Source: a virus. From it: a stretch of DNA of 27,596 nt. The stretch covers positions 1 through 27,596 of the IMG/VR virus record IMGVR_UViG_3300030102_003635; one strand, written 5' to 3'. The notes below the pieces were generated by a model, which had not been told where the DNA came from, did no database searches, and saw nothing but the letters and a program-made list of their open reading frames with translations. Position numbers and translations under genes: made by a program. Below are positions 7,568 through 15,324 of this stretch, piece after piece. The first letter of the stretch is position 1, and each line of letters opens with the position of its first letter.

Positions 7568-8842
7568 CTAATATAATGTTTTCTTTAAAAATTTCCCAGG
7601 ATTATCAGGGTCCTCTACAACTTGAAAAACTTCTTTAGTTGATTTGTCTATAAATATTTGATCTTTGTTTGCCTCTACTAATAATTCTGTAGTATCAGTT
7701 ACCAGTGGAGTTGTATCATCACCTTTTATTTCTTTTGATGTAATAGATCGTGGAATAGGGAAACCTCTATAGTCTGCATATTGTCTGGTTGCACTTTCTA
7801 TTTTTTTAGATGTTGTGTCTTCGTTACTTTCACCAACTAATTTAGTTAAACTTTTTCCCTTTTCAGCAGATGTTGCAACAGCTGCAGAATAATCAATTGA
7901 ATCTAATTTATTTTTTAAATTAATATCTAATTTTTTACTTAACATATCTAGTTGTTCTTTAGATCTCTTACCTGCAACATAATCATTAATTGCTAAAGCC
8001 ATTGCTGTTTGATCTTGTTTTTCAATTCCTGCTTTTGCTCTTTCTGTTCTACTGTCTCTAGATGTTGCAAATGCTGCTACATCAGCTGCGGAAGATCCTA
8101 CCGTTGCGCCTTCTTTTTGTGAACCTTCAAAGAATTTTAACAAGTAATCTGATGCATCACCTATTCTTGCATCTTTTAATTTTTTCTCATTTGCTTCACC
8201 TAATAATTCTTTAAATAATTCTGCATTTTCTTTCATTAATGTTCTAGCATCAATGTCTGTAACTTGTTCATTATTACCTTGAGGATCATCAGGTGGTGGC
8301 ATAATTATATCATCAGTTTGTTCTCTACTTGTCATACCTAATTCTTGTGGTCCTCTTGGAACTGATGATGTATCAAATTGTTTAGATTCTTTAAGGTTTG
8401 ATAATATGTCTGATTTTAAAGCTGTTCCTAAAGCTTTAGTTCCACCAGGAGGCGGAAGAAGTGTACTTGTAGAATCTAATAATGGATCTACATTTGTAAA
8501 TATGGACTCTGGTTTTTCTGATTTTCCTGTAGCTTGTCCAAACATATTTTCATAACTATATTTGGAGTCATCATCAATTACTACTTCTCCATCTTTATTT
8601 TTTGTAAATATTGATTTGTAAAGAGCAGAATTTTTATTAAGATTATCTGCATAATTTTTTATAAATTTTGTATAGTCTTCTTTACCATATAAATCTCCAC
8701 CTAAAACCAACTTACCTTGATTATAACCAACTCTACCGCCTGTAGCATAATTAGGTGTATCCATTAATCCAGATGTAATACCTGTGCCACGGCTATCTAC
8801 CGGGCCACCTCTAAACATTGGTCTTCTTAAAATTTTACTCAT
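7568..8842 (-). CDS. Internal virion protein candidate with GGRVG motif (424 aa)
   Basis: This is a polar, Lys/Asp/Ser-rich, largely disordered-looking protein of 424 residues. Its N-terminus carries RRPMFRGGPVDSRGTGITSG at residues 6-25 and GGRVGY at 35-40. I recall related N-termini from predicted structural proteins of marine phages, but no biochemical role is known to me. GGRVG also occurs in the 392-residue neighbour. The gene starts inside the previous gene's stop (TAATG, one-base overlap at 8842). It ends 12 bases before the 1354-residue gene. It probably belongs to the ejected core proteins. A scaffold or maturation factor is the main alternative. Confidence 0.6.
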   Translation of the reverse strand: MSKILRRPMFRGGPVDSRGTGITSGLMDTPNYATGGRVGYNQGKLVLGGDLYGKEDYTKFIKNYADNLNKNSALYKSIFTKNKDGEVVIDDDSKYSYENMFGQATGKSEKPESIFTNVDPLLDSTSTLLPPPGGTKALGTALKSDILSNLKESKQFDTSSVPRGPQELGMTSREQTDDIIMPPPDDPQGNNEQVTDIDARTLMKENAELFKELLGEANEKKLKDARIGDASDYLLKFFEGSQKEGATVGSSAADVAAFATSRDSRTERAKAGIEKQDQTAMALAINDYVAGKRSKEQLDMLSKKLDINLKNKLDSIDYSAAVATSAEKGKSLTKLVGESNEDTTSKKIESATRQYADYRGFPIPRSITSKEIKGDDTTPLVTDTTELLVEANKDQIFIDKSTKEVFQVVEDPDNPGKFLKKTLY

Positions 8843-9606
8843 TAGCCGAATAATCCTAGTTTACCACCAATACCTGCGATACCTGCGGCACCTCCTAGGA
8901 ATTGTGACATAGGACTAGCCGCTGGAGCTACTGCTGCAGTACCTACAGTTTGTGTAGGGAATGCACCTGGTTGAATTTGTGCGAGTTGTTGACCGATCAA
9001 TCCTAATTGTGTGAACGGTTGGAATTCTTTTTCTTTTGCTGCGATTTGTGCTGCATCTAGTTGAGCTTGTGCAAAAGCTTGTTGCTGTTGACCTAGTTGA
9101 CTTTGATAACCACCTAAACCTTGTTGTGCTTGTAAGTCTGCTGCGGCTGCTTGTTGTGCTTGTTGAAACCCTTGGTTTAATAATTGTGCCTGTAGTTGTG
9201 CTCTACTCGCTGCTGCACCTCTTGCAGATTCTGCTGCCATAACACCTTCACGACCTCCACCATAAGCACCAGCTGCAATAGCTTGATCTCTCATTGCTGT
9301 ATCTTGAATTGCTTGGTTTCTGTCAAATTCTGCTAGTGTTGTATCAATAACCTCTTGTTGATACGGAGACATAAAAGGTTTAAACGCATCTGGACCTGTA
9401 AGTGCTCCTAATCCTGCCGCTGCCTGTGCTGCTTGTTTTTGTAAAGCATCTTGTGCTGCAACTTTTGGATCGTATTTAGATGTATCAATACCAGAAAAAG
9501 TAGAAGGTACTGCACCTTTACCTAATTTATCAATTGATTTTAAAAAGGCGGTAAGTGAACCTTCTATAATTGGTGCTGGTTTTGTTATCGTTGTTGTCGT
9601 TGACAT
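8842..9606 (-). CDS. Ala/Gln-rich internal virion protein candidate, gp14-like position (254 aa)
   Basis: The 254-residue protein has a central Ala/Gln-rich helical region (about residues 130-200, for example AQQAAAADLQAQQGLGGYQS) and a Gly-rich hydrophobic C-terminus (GGAAGIAGIGGKLGLFG). It contains FMSPYQQEVIDTTLAEF followed by GAYGGGREGV, a pattern I associate with predicted DNA-ejection or internal virion proteins of short-tailed phages. Composition and position (first half of a four-gene cassette after the tail genes) fit a T7 gp14-like role, inserting into the cell envelope during ejection. That role is inferred. Both ends overlap neighbours by one base (TAATG at 9606 and 8842), so the cassette is tightly coupled. 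Confidence 0.7.
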   Translation of the reverse strand: MSTTTTITKPAPIIEGSLTAFLKSIDKLGKGAVPSTFSGIDTSKYDPKVAAQDALQKQAAQAAAGLGALTGPDAFKPFMSPYQQEVIDTTLAEFDRNQAIQDTAMRDQAIAAGAYGGGREGVMAAESARGAAASRAQLQAQLLNQGFQQAQQAAAADLQAQQGLGGYQSQLGQQQQAFAQAQLDAAQIAAKEKEFQPFTQLGLIGQQLAQIQPGAFPTQTVGTAAVAPAASPMSQFLGGAAGIAGIGGKLGLFG

Positions 9607-10784
9607 TATACTCTTGCCTCTAATTCATTCATTGCTTTATACATTCTTTTTGCACCTTCATTAACACTGCCACCACCTGCTGCTCTTACAGCATCAGCAG
9701 TCATTACAAATTCATTCTTTGATAATCTTGCAGGTACATCGTCTGCTTTTTCTTTTTTACCAATCGGTACAAATCCTCCACCTCTTAAATCCATTTCTTT
9801 ACCACCAAGATCCATTAGTCCACCTTCAGCTGCTTTTTCTCTAAAAGATTCTTCCATTGTTTTTTTTAATTTAACATCTGCCGGACCTTTGTAGTCGTAT
9901 CTATCTTTGTAAAATTCTTTTAATTCTTCTAAACTATTTGGTTTTCTTTTAAATTGTATTTCAAATTCTTCTACTAAATCCATAATAGGTATATCCATAT
10001 CATCCATAGCAGATACAAATTTTGCTGTATCTTTCATTTCATCATCTTCTATGTTTTCTAATGCCGCCGGTATACCACCAAATTCTAATCCTACTCTACC
10101 ACCATATGCATATCCTGCTGCTGCAATTGCATCTTCAATTTCTTCATCACTAAAACCATAAGCTTCCATAGATTGTCTAATAGCTAATGCTCTTGATGCA
10201 TTAGATGCGTATTCATTTTCAGCTTCTGCAGCCATTTCATCTTCATAAGCGTCTTGATCTCTTTTAGCTTGTGCAAACATTAAGTCACCAGTTCCTTGAG
10301 CTACTGGTATTGTATATTTAGATAAACCAGGATCAGTCATAAATTTAGAAGCTTTAGATGCACCAGTTAAAATTTCTCCCATTGCACTATCGGCTCCATA
10401 TCTGTTTATTCCTTTTGCTGCAAAATCTTGAAAACCTGTAGTGGCTGGAGTGCCCTCAATCATAAAACCTTTTTCCGCTGGTCCTATAAATCTATCTGGA
10501 GTTCCAGGAGTTCCTGGTGCAGTCATTGCACCTGACAACGCTCCGAGTCCCGCTGATAATAAATTAATATCACCTTCGTTACCTTCTTGTGCAAGTTGTC
10601 CAGCAACATTTAATCCACCTGATATTAATGCTCTTTGCATAATACCACTTCCCATTAAAGCTGATGTAGGACCAAACATAGGAGCAAACGCAGCAAGGTA
10701 CGGTAATGCTGGTTTTATTTCATTAGGTATTACTTTATCTAATACTTTCGATACTGGTTTGAATATTTTTTTTAAAAATCCCAT
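9606..10784 (-). CDS. Virion-associated protein with C-terminal 'LSKNEFVMTADAV' domain (392 aa)
   Basis: The N-terminus is helical and amphipathic (MGFLKKIFKPVSKVLDKVIP), followed by Ala/Gly-rich hydrophobic stretches. An acidic middle carries YGGRVGLEFGG (GGRVG at 228-232). The C-terminus has VPARLSKNEFVMTADAVRAA near residues 350-370. I recognise this C-terminal signature from predicted structural proteins of many marine and other phages, without a known function. The gene follows the only sizeable gap in this part of the genome (10785-10883), so it probably begins a transcription or regulatory unit for the ejection cassette. The leader has AAGAGAAA before the ATG. It ends with a TAATG overlap. 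Confidence 0.65.
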   Translation of the reverse strand: MGFLKKIFKPVSKVLDKVIPNEIKPALPYLAAFAPMFGPTSALMGSGIMQRALISGGLNVAGQLAQEGNEGDINLLSAGLGALSGAMTAPGTPGTPDRFIGPAEKGFMIEGTPATTGFQDFAAKGINRYGADSAMGEILTGASKASKFMTDPGLSKYTIPVAQGTGDLMFAQAKRDQDAYEDEMAAEAENEYASNASRALAIRQSMEAYGFSDEEIEDAIAAAGYAYGGRVGLEFGGIPAALENIEDDEMKDTAKFVSAMDDMDIPIMDLVEEFEIQFKRKPNSLEELKEFYKDRYDYKGPADVKLKKTMEESFREKAAEGGLMDLGGKEMDLRGGGFVPIGKKEKADDVPARLSKNEFVMTADAVRAAGGGSVNEGAKRMYKAMNELEARV

Positions 10785-10825
10785 AGTTTCTCTTTATATT
10801 ATACGATGAAAGCAAGTTCGCAAAG

Positions 10826-10859
10826 CTTGTAAAAAGGCGAATGTATTACAATTTACAAG
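10826..10859. repeat. 8-bp perfect inverted repeat in the leader of the ejection cassette
   Basis: CTTGTAAA at 10826-10833 and TTTACAAG at 10852-10859 are perfect reverse complements separated by 18 bases. They lie in the 99-base gap upstream of the 392-residue gene and overlap the candidate -10 element. No run of T follows, so it is not a rho-independent terminator. It could be an operator for a dimeric regulator or a weak RNA hairpin. A wider pair, CGAATG/CATTCG, also brackets part of the region. Confidence 0.45.
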
Positions 10860-10878
10860 GTTTTTATTCATTCGTCAA
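10850..10878 (-). promoter_or_regulatory. Candidate sigma70-like promoter before the ejection-protein cassette
   Basis: Read on the minus strand, TTGACG (10878-10873) and TAAATT (10855-10850) are 17 bases apart. The -35 matches 5/6 and the -10 matches 4/6. They lie in the only gap near 10.8 kb. The sequence is AT-rich, so chance matches are likely. The candidate is kept because it coincides with a real intergenic space. Confidence 0.35.
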
Positions 10879-10883
10879 CGTCC

Positions 10884-11129
10884 TTAAAATATATTAGTTT
10901 GACTACCTAGTGGTATGCTTTGTACCTTAATATGAACACTTCTAGATATATCTTCTTGTTTAGTGTCTGTATTAGGGTCATCTACGTCTTGTTTTGCTTC
11001 TTCGTCTGATCCATACTCTTGGCCCGTTTTCATGTGCTTTACAGTAACCTCAACTCTAGGTTTGTATACTGTTACTTCAACACCGTCGATGGTCTGTTTT
11101 TCAAACGATTCTTCTTGTTCTACAAACAT
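10884..11129 (-). CDS. Small acidic protein of unknown function (81 aa)
   Basis: The 81-residue product is very acidic in its middle (YGSDEEAKQDVDDPNTDTKQ). It begins with a probable beta-rich segment (QTIDGVEVTVYKPRVEVTVK) and has no membrane or enzyme motif. It overlaps the preceding gene by one base (TAATG at 11129) and has GGGAGG upstream inside that gene. It is the last gene before the 99-base gap. It may be a small virion or assembly factor, judged from its neighbours only. Confidence 0.7.
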   Translation of the reverse strand: MFVEQEESFEKQTIDGVEVTVYKPRVEVTVKHMKTGQEYGSDEEAKQDVDDPNTDTKQEDISRSVHIKVQSIPLGSQTNIF

Positions 11130-11461
11130 TATCTGTCCTCCCTGTTAATTTCTAATATTGATGCAATTATATCTACTGCACCACTAGTTGCTTGAACTTT
11201 TAATATCTCACTTTCTGTCATAATTAAAGGTTCAGTCAAAATTTGTTCTTTTTCATTAGCACTTAAACTTACATTATTATCAATTACAAAAGCTGTTCCT
11301 GTTGAATTTGTTAATGTTGCCTTAACTACTGCTGCACTTCCTGCATCTTCTGCTACTAAAATAGATTTTACAATAGCACGTGAATTACTTGGTACGGTAT
11401 ATAAAGTTGTAACGTTTGTGTTAGTTAAACTTACTTTATCATTTTTATATATATTTGCCAT
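11129..11461 (-). CDS. Small beta-rich virion protein candidate (110 aa)
   Basis: The 110-residue protein begins MANIYKNDKVSLTNTNVTTL and alternates short hydrophobic strands with Thr/Ser/Asn turns, as expected of a beta-sandwich. I have seen this type ('MANIYKN...TLYTVP...IVKSILVA') among small structural proteins of marine podo- and myoviruses. The 112-residue product at 21714-22052 has a similar size and strand pattern and may be a distant relative. Start and stop both sit in TAATG junctions. A tail or capsid accessory role is inferred. Confidence 0.75.
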   Translation of the reverse strand: MANIYKNDKVSLTNTNVTTLYTVPSNSRAIVKSILVAEDAGSAAVVKATLTNSTGTAFVIDNNVSLSANEKEQILTEPLIMTESEILKVQATSGAVDIIASILEINREDR

Positions 11462-11628
11462 TATCCTAATCCTAGCCAGGTAAATCTTTCCTGGTCTTCC
11501 TTCTGTTGTGTTAGATATGTTGAGTTTAATTGTTCAATAATATTAGTTAATGCTTTATTAATTTGTCTTTGGTTATCTTCACTATATTCTTTTTTAGGTT
11601 CTGGTAATCTTACTACTACTTTTGTCAT
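11461..11628 (-). CDS. Small conserved phage protein (55 aa) after the tail nozzle gene
   Basis: The start was placed at ATG 11628 rather than at the longest in-frame start (11682). ATG 11628 overlaps the previous stop as TAATG, and AGAGGA lies just before it. The product (MTKVVVRLPEPKKEYSEDNQ...) then runs NKALTNIIEQLNSTYLTQQK and ends in a QERFTWLGLG tail. Small proteins with 'DNQRQxNKAL..IIxQLNSTYL' and a C-terminal 'ERFTWF' occur next to tail genes in marine T7-like phages, from memory. The helix is probably amphipathic. Function is unknown. Confidence 0.75.
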   Translation of the reverse strand: MTKVVVRLPEPKKEYSEDNQRQINKALTNIIEQLNSTYLTQQKEDQERFTWLGLG

Positions 11629-13829
11629 TATCCTCTTCTTCCATCTGGTTGTAAGTCTACTTGAAACGTACCAAATCTCCATGATTCGCCGGCCGCTGTG
11701 TTTTCTATTTTAATACTCGCATAACGTCCTCTGGCCCTAGTATCAACTTTTGTTGTGCTTGATGTAATAGTAAAAGGACTCAATGCACTTGTAACAGAAT
11801 TATCTGCAGGGAAATCTTTTACTGATATAGTCACTTGGTTATTGCCTACTAAAGTTTTAAAGTTTGGTAAAAATCTTCTCATGGCTAGAAATACTTCACT
11901 TTGATCTTTTTGTAAAGAAAAGCTAAAAGACTCTATAAAAGATGTTAAAGTAGTAGTGCTTCCATCTGGATTAATTTGATCATTACCTGTTTCATGTTCA
12001 AAAAATACACTTTGTCCCAAACCACTCTGACCTAAAACTTCTGGAAAACTACCATTGTTTGAACTATTGTAAGCTGTAGCATAAGGTTTTGGGTATACTA
12101 ATGAGTCAATCCAAGTTGTTCTAATAGAATTTGTATTTGTCCCTGTGTACCAATTACCCATAGGTAATTGCGCATTGTTTTGACCGTAATTGTAAACTAC
12201 ATATCTATTGTTAAAATCAGATCCTTGTGTTGGATACCACCAAACAACTTCTGTAAATAGATTATTAATACCTGCTGCAACTTGTTGTCCTTTTGTTGTA
12301 TCACAATCATCATAAACATAATCTTCAACTGAACAAGGTAGTGTATTTACTGTACCATCAAAAGAGAAAAAACCATTATTACCCATCCAATATGCAACAC
12401 CATCAATCTCGATAGCTGCATTCTTGCCAATCAATCCACAGTTAGTACCAACTTGTTCAAAACCAAATGTAAAAGGTGCACCAACAAATTTCATTGTATA
12501 TAGTGCATTATCTGTCCACACTAGAATGTTTTCTTTTGCAACTAGACCTCCCATGATTTTTGTACCATCTTGTAATCTTTGTGTACCTGCAGTATTGGTT
12601 GCTTCTGGTGTGTATTCATTTATTTTTTCGTTTGTAGAAAATCTTATAAACATATCATCTTGTGTAGTTGGATCTCCAATAGTTGTTTCTGTTCCAAGAT
12701 GAATTAAGTGACGTGTAGTCGGAGAAATTAAAGTTGTTCTTGTTGCTGTTGGATTGTTTGTAGTTTCAAAACTAGAAGTTGATGTCGATGCTCTTGTAGT
12801 TAATCTTGCTGCAATATCAGAGTTCCATGTAAAAGTTTTACCATTACCGATAGTTGCAACTAATACATCACCAAAATTACTTAATGACCAAAGACCAGGT
12901 TCAAGAATTATTGTTCCAGCATCCACTGCACTTCCATATCCAGAAAATTTTGTAGCATCAGTAACTGTAGCGCCACTTGAATGAGCTTGACCATTTGAAG
13001 TTCCAAAAGTTGCAGTACCAAAAGCTCCTCTGGTTATACCTGTTAAAGTATTTGTACCTTTTCCAGTGTAAGTAATTAATTCATTACCAACTGCTATAGT
13101 TCCTGTTGTTGGAAAACCTGTGTTTGATGTAACATTAATAACGGTCCCCGATCCACCAGTACCATTTGTGTCTGCTAACAACGCTCCGTTTAAAGTAGTT
13201 TGTTGAGCACCTTGAACTGTACCACCGTACTGACCAATACCAAAACCGTAACCATAAGATTGTGCGGCAGGGCCAACAGGTTCATAAGGAATTACATCAC
13301 ACGCTCCACCACCAGCAGCTCCTGTTGTAGTTTGAGATCCTGTTATAATTGCAATTAAAGATGATGTAACTCTAGTTACTTGAAATAGTTTATCTTCGAA
13401 TGCAGCATCAGTTAAACCAATACCAGCAGGTACAGTCACATTATCTAATAAAATAATATCACCCGATTGTAAATTATGATTAGATGAAAATGTTAGTGAT
13501 ACTTCTTGTGTTGCATCTTGAGCAGACATAACAACACTTGAAATTGTAGATTTGATAGGTGTTATATCATGAAGTTGACCTTCAAAATATACAAGTAAAA
13601 ATTTATCTGTTCCTATTGCAACGTATCTGTTTCCTTCTTTATCAACAAAAGCATGTTGTTTTCTAGCTACGCCTACAATAGTATCTGTTAAAAGAGATTG
13701 CCAACCACCAACTTTTTCTGGTAGGCCATATCTAAATCTTACATTATCTGAATCTACCCAACGACCTTCTGCTCCAACAGCAGTATCTTGTTTGTCAATT
13801 CCAGGAGCAAACTTAATTTTCGTAAGCAT
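11628..13829 (-). CDS. Tail nozzle / packaged-DNA stabilisation protein (P22 gp10 / T7 gp12-like, 733 aa)
   Basis: At 733 residues this is a beta-rich protein with the N-terminal signature DSDNVRFRYGLPEKVGGWQS (residues 27-46) and, near residue 481, WMGNNGFFSFDG followed by LPCSVEDYVYDD. The pattern is typical of the P22 gp10-like 'phage stabilisation' family and of related T7 gp12-like nozzle proteins. These form the distal tube of short-tailed phages and help retain packaged DNA. The start is ATG 13829 with AGGAGT upstream. A Thr/Gly-rich insertion (about residues 205-290, with TGTIAVGNELITYTGKGTNT) looks like an added surface domain. The exact subfamily is uncertain. Confidence 0.8.
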   Translation of the reverse strand: MLTKIKFAPGIDKQDTAVGAEGRWVDSDNVRFRYGLPEKVGGWQSLLTDTIVGVARKQHAFVDKEGNRYVAIGTDKFLLVYFEGQLHDITPIKSTISSVVMSAQDATQEVSLTFSSNHNLQSGDIILLDNVTVPAGIGLTDAAFEDKLFQVTRVTSSLIAIITGSQTTTGAAGGGACDVIPYEPVGPAAQSYGYGFGIGQYGGTVQGAQQTTLNGALLADTNGTGGSGTVINVTSNTGFPTTGTIAVGNELITYTGKGTNTLTGITRGAFGTATFGTSNGQAHSSGATVTDATKFSGYGSAVDAGTIILEPGLWSLSNFGDVLVATIGNGKTFTWNSDIAARLTTRASTSTSSFETTNNPTATRTTLISPTTRHLIHLGTETTIGDPTTQDDMFIRFSTNEKINEYTPEATNTAGTQRLQDGTKIMGGLVAKENILVWTDNALYTMKFVGAPFTFGFEQVGTNCGLIGKNAAIEIDGVAYWMGNNGFFSFDGTVNTLPCSVEDYVYDDCDTTKGQQVAAGINNLFTEVVWWYPTQGSDFNNRYVVYNYGQNNAQLPMGNWYTGTNTNSIRTTWIDSLVYPKPYATAYNSSNNGSFPEVLGQSGLGQSVFFEHETGNDQINPDGSTTTLTSFIESFSFSLQKDQSEVFLAMRRFLPNFKTLVGNNQVTISVKDFPADNSVTSALSPFTITSSTTKVDTRARGRYASIKIENTAAGESWRFGTFQVDLQPDGRRG

Positions 13830-13838
13830 CTGTTACTC

Positions 13839-14597
13839 CTATGTAGTTTGGTTGTATACGTATTGCCAACCTTTGGTTGCGTTAGTGTAGTAAAGTTTAA
13901 TCGATTGATTATTAGTGCTTAAAGTTAAATTAGAAGCAGCACCTCTTATAGGTTGACCATTTCTATTTACTGTAACATTGTTAGAACCAAATCCCCCAGC
14001 AGCCGAAGCATCCATAATACTTACTTTATCTCCAGCACTTGGTGAAGCAGGTAATGTAATTGTAACAGGGTTATTTTGTGTATCTATTAATAATACATCA
14101 CCACTTACAGCAGTATAAGCTGTAATAGAAGATGAGTTGATAGCTAAATGTCCTTCTTGTCTTAAAGCCAAAGCTGTATTTGTTCCGTCTGATCTTACTA
14201 TTAATGTTGATCCTACAGGCACTGGAACCGGACTCGATGATCCAGCTGTTTTAATATTTAATGTAAATTTATTTGCTGTAGTTCTATTTGTTGCGTCCTC
14301 TATGATATAGATTCTAGTTGCTGTACCACCTGTTGTTGATGCAGGTATGATTAAACTAATGTTGGCAGTCATTGTGCCAGTTAATTTTAGATATAGATTC
14401 TTACCATTCGCGGTCGCCGATCCGTCAGCCAAACTTAATGTAACATCAGAACCTGATGTCATAGGTACTTCTACATAACCCGATGCTGCGGCTTGTAATA
14501 TTTCTAAATTAGTATTAGTGATTGCACCCCATAGACCAGCTTTTTCACCGGTTGCTACTAGTTCTAATGATAAATCTGTTGAAAAAGTTGATGCCAT
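13839..14597 (-). CDS. Virion surface / fibre-like protein (252 aa)
   Basis: The N-terminus FSTDLSLELVATGEKAGLWG followed by TNTNLEILQAAASGYVEV is a common opening of marine phage proteins annotated as tail fibre or structural. The rest is beta-rich and Thr/Ser/Gly-rich, ending with an aromatic strand (TKGWQYVYNQTT). The gene closes the fibre module and sits between the 22-residue repeat protein and the tail nozzle. The ATG lies two bases after the preceding stop, with no clear Shine-Dalgarno, so it is probably coupled. Receptor contact is possible but not shown. Confidence 0.7.
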   Translation of the reverse strand: MASTFSTDLSLELVATGEKAGLWGAITNTNLEILQAAASGYVEVPMTSGSDVTLSLADGSATANGKNLYLKLTGTMTANISLIIPASTTGGTATRIYIIEDATNRTTANKFTLNIKTAGSSSPVPVPVGSTLIVRSDGTNTALALRQEGHLAINSSSITAYTAVSGDVLLIDTQNNPVTITLPASPSAGDKVSIMDASAAGGFGSNNVTVNRNGQPIRGAASNLTLSTNNQSIKLYYTNATKGWQYVYNQTT

Positions 14598-14598
14598 A

Positions 14599-15048
14599 TT
14601 AATAAGGTTTTATTGGTGTCCACACCATTGTTGCTCCTGGTATAATTTCATTCCAAGTTATAACTCCTGCATTTCCTGTTGCTAGCGTTAATGGAACTTT
14701 AAGGTTCGTTACATTAGCTGTACCTGTTATTGTAACAGTTCCAGTCTTAATAGTCAACGCGTTTCCAACAGATGCTACATTAGCATTACCAGAAACAGTA
14801 ACATTTCCAGTGCCTAAAACTAAAGGAACTTTTAATCCTGTAACATTAGCCGTTGTAGATAAAGTTACAGTTCCTGTACCTAATGTTAATTTAGTCGGAC
14901 TTGGATTTGCTACAGAAGAAGTTCCTGCAACAGTAAAAGGTCCTATAGTTGCAGTTAATCTATTTTTTTGTGCTATTACTGTAACGCTAGAAGCCGACGA
15001 TATTGATGATATCGCTGTTTCGGCAAATGAAGCAAATCCGAAAAGCAT
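14599..15048 (-). CDS. Beta-repeat virion protein (149 aa)
   Basis: After a hydrophobic Ser/Ala-rich N-terminus (MLFGFASFAETAISSISSAS) the protein is built from a 22-residue beta repeat, with units at residues 54-75, 76-97 and 98-119 plus a partial copy at 120-126. A degenerate unit lies at 31-53. Each unit carries 'L-x-x-x-TG-x-VT-x-x-x-x-ANV' and often ends LKVP. A small beta-solenoid or stacked fibre element is a reasonable inference. The C-terminus (WNEIIPGATMVWTPIKPY) breaks the pattern and may cap or anchor it. The ATG has AGGAG eight bases upstream, within the end of the preceding gene. Confidence 0.75.
   Translation of the reverse strand: MLFGFASFAETAISSISSASSVTVIAQKNRLTATIGPFTVAGTSSVANPSPTKLTLGTGTVTLSTTANVTGLKVPLVLGTGNVTVSGNANVASVGNALTIKTGTVTITGTANVTNLKVPLTLATGNAGVITWNEIIPGATMVWTPIKPY
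14671..14958 (-). repeat. 22-residue (66-base) tandem protein repeat
   Basis: Three clear units, one degenerate N-terminal unit and one partial C-terminal unit share the phase of 22 codons. Shared positions are Leu1, Gly6, Val8, Thr9, Asn15 and Val16. The copies are diverged in DNA, so the duplication is not recent. Confidence 0.7.
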
Positions 15049-15051
15049 GGT

Positions 15052-15324
15052 CTATGCTCCTGTCAGTGCTTTTATCTCAGCGTCGGTTAATCCTAGATCT
15101 TTTAGTTTTTGTTTGCCAGATGCTTTTTCTGTTTCTTCTGCAGCATTTTGCTCTTCAGCACTAGGATATTGAGCAATCTTAGCTTCTATGTCTGCTGCTG
15201 GTATGGGTGTTGTGTCCTCTAACCATTCAATATTTTGAATATCATTATCTCTAATCGCATATTTTGCATTAGGATTTATTTCTAAAATTGCTTTAACAAT
15301 TAAATCTATATGCTCTATTGCCAT
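15052..15324 (-). CDS. Probable tail-fibre assembly or XkdW-like protein (90 aa)
   Basis: The start was placed at ATG 15324, not 15372, because it overlaps the stop of the previous gene as TAATG and GGAGG lies upstream. The product has NPNAKYAIRDNDIQNIEWLE, then TTPIPAADIEAKIAQYPSAE, and a charged helical C-terminus (LKDLGLTDAEIKALTGA). The 'Y-x-I-x-D-x-D-x-x-x-I-x-W' strand followed by 'PI-x-x-x-[ED]-I-x-A-K' resembles XkdW-type and small chaperone-like proteins encoded after phage fibre genes. It follows the 168-residue fibre-like gene, which fits. The role is inferred. Confidence 0.7.
   Translation of the reverse strand: MAIEHIDLIVKAILEINPNAKYAIRDNDIQNIEWLEDTTPIPAADIEAKIAQYPSAEEQNAAEETEKASGKQKLKDLGLTDAEIKALTGA

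Noticed and set aside
9036-9242. Leu/Val-rich plus-strand frame that looks like a membrane protein
   Set aside because: It is the complement of the Ala/Gln-rich repeat region of the 254-residue gene, which produces hydrophobic-looking antisense sequence.
10826-10859. Rho-independent terminator in the 10785-10883 gap
   Set aside because: The stem is AT-rich with an 18-base loop and no T-tract on either strand.
11461-11682. 73-residue version of the small gene after the nozzle
   Set aside because: The extra N-terminus lies inside the nozzle gene. ATG 11628 forms a TAATG junction like many others in this operon.
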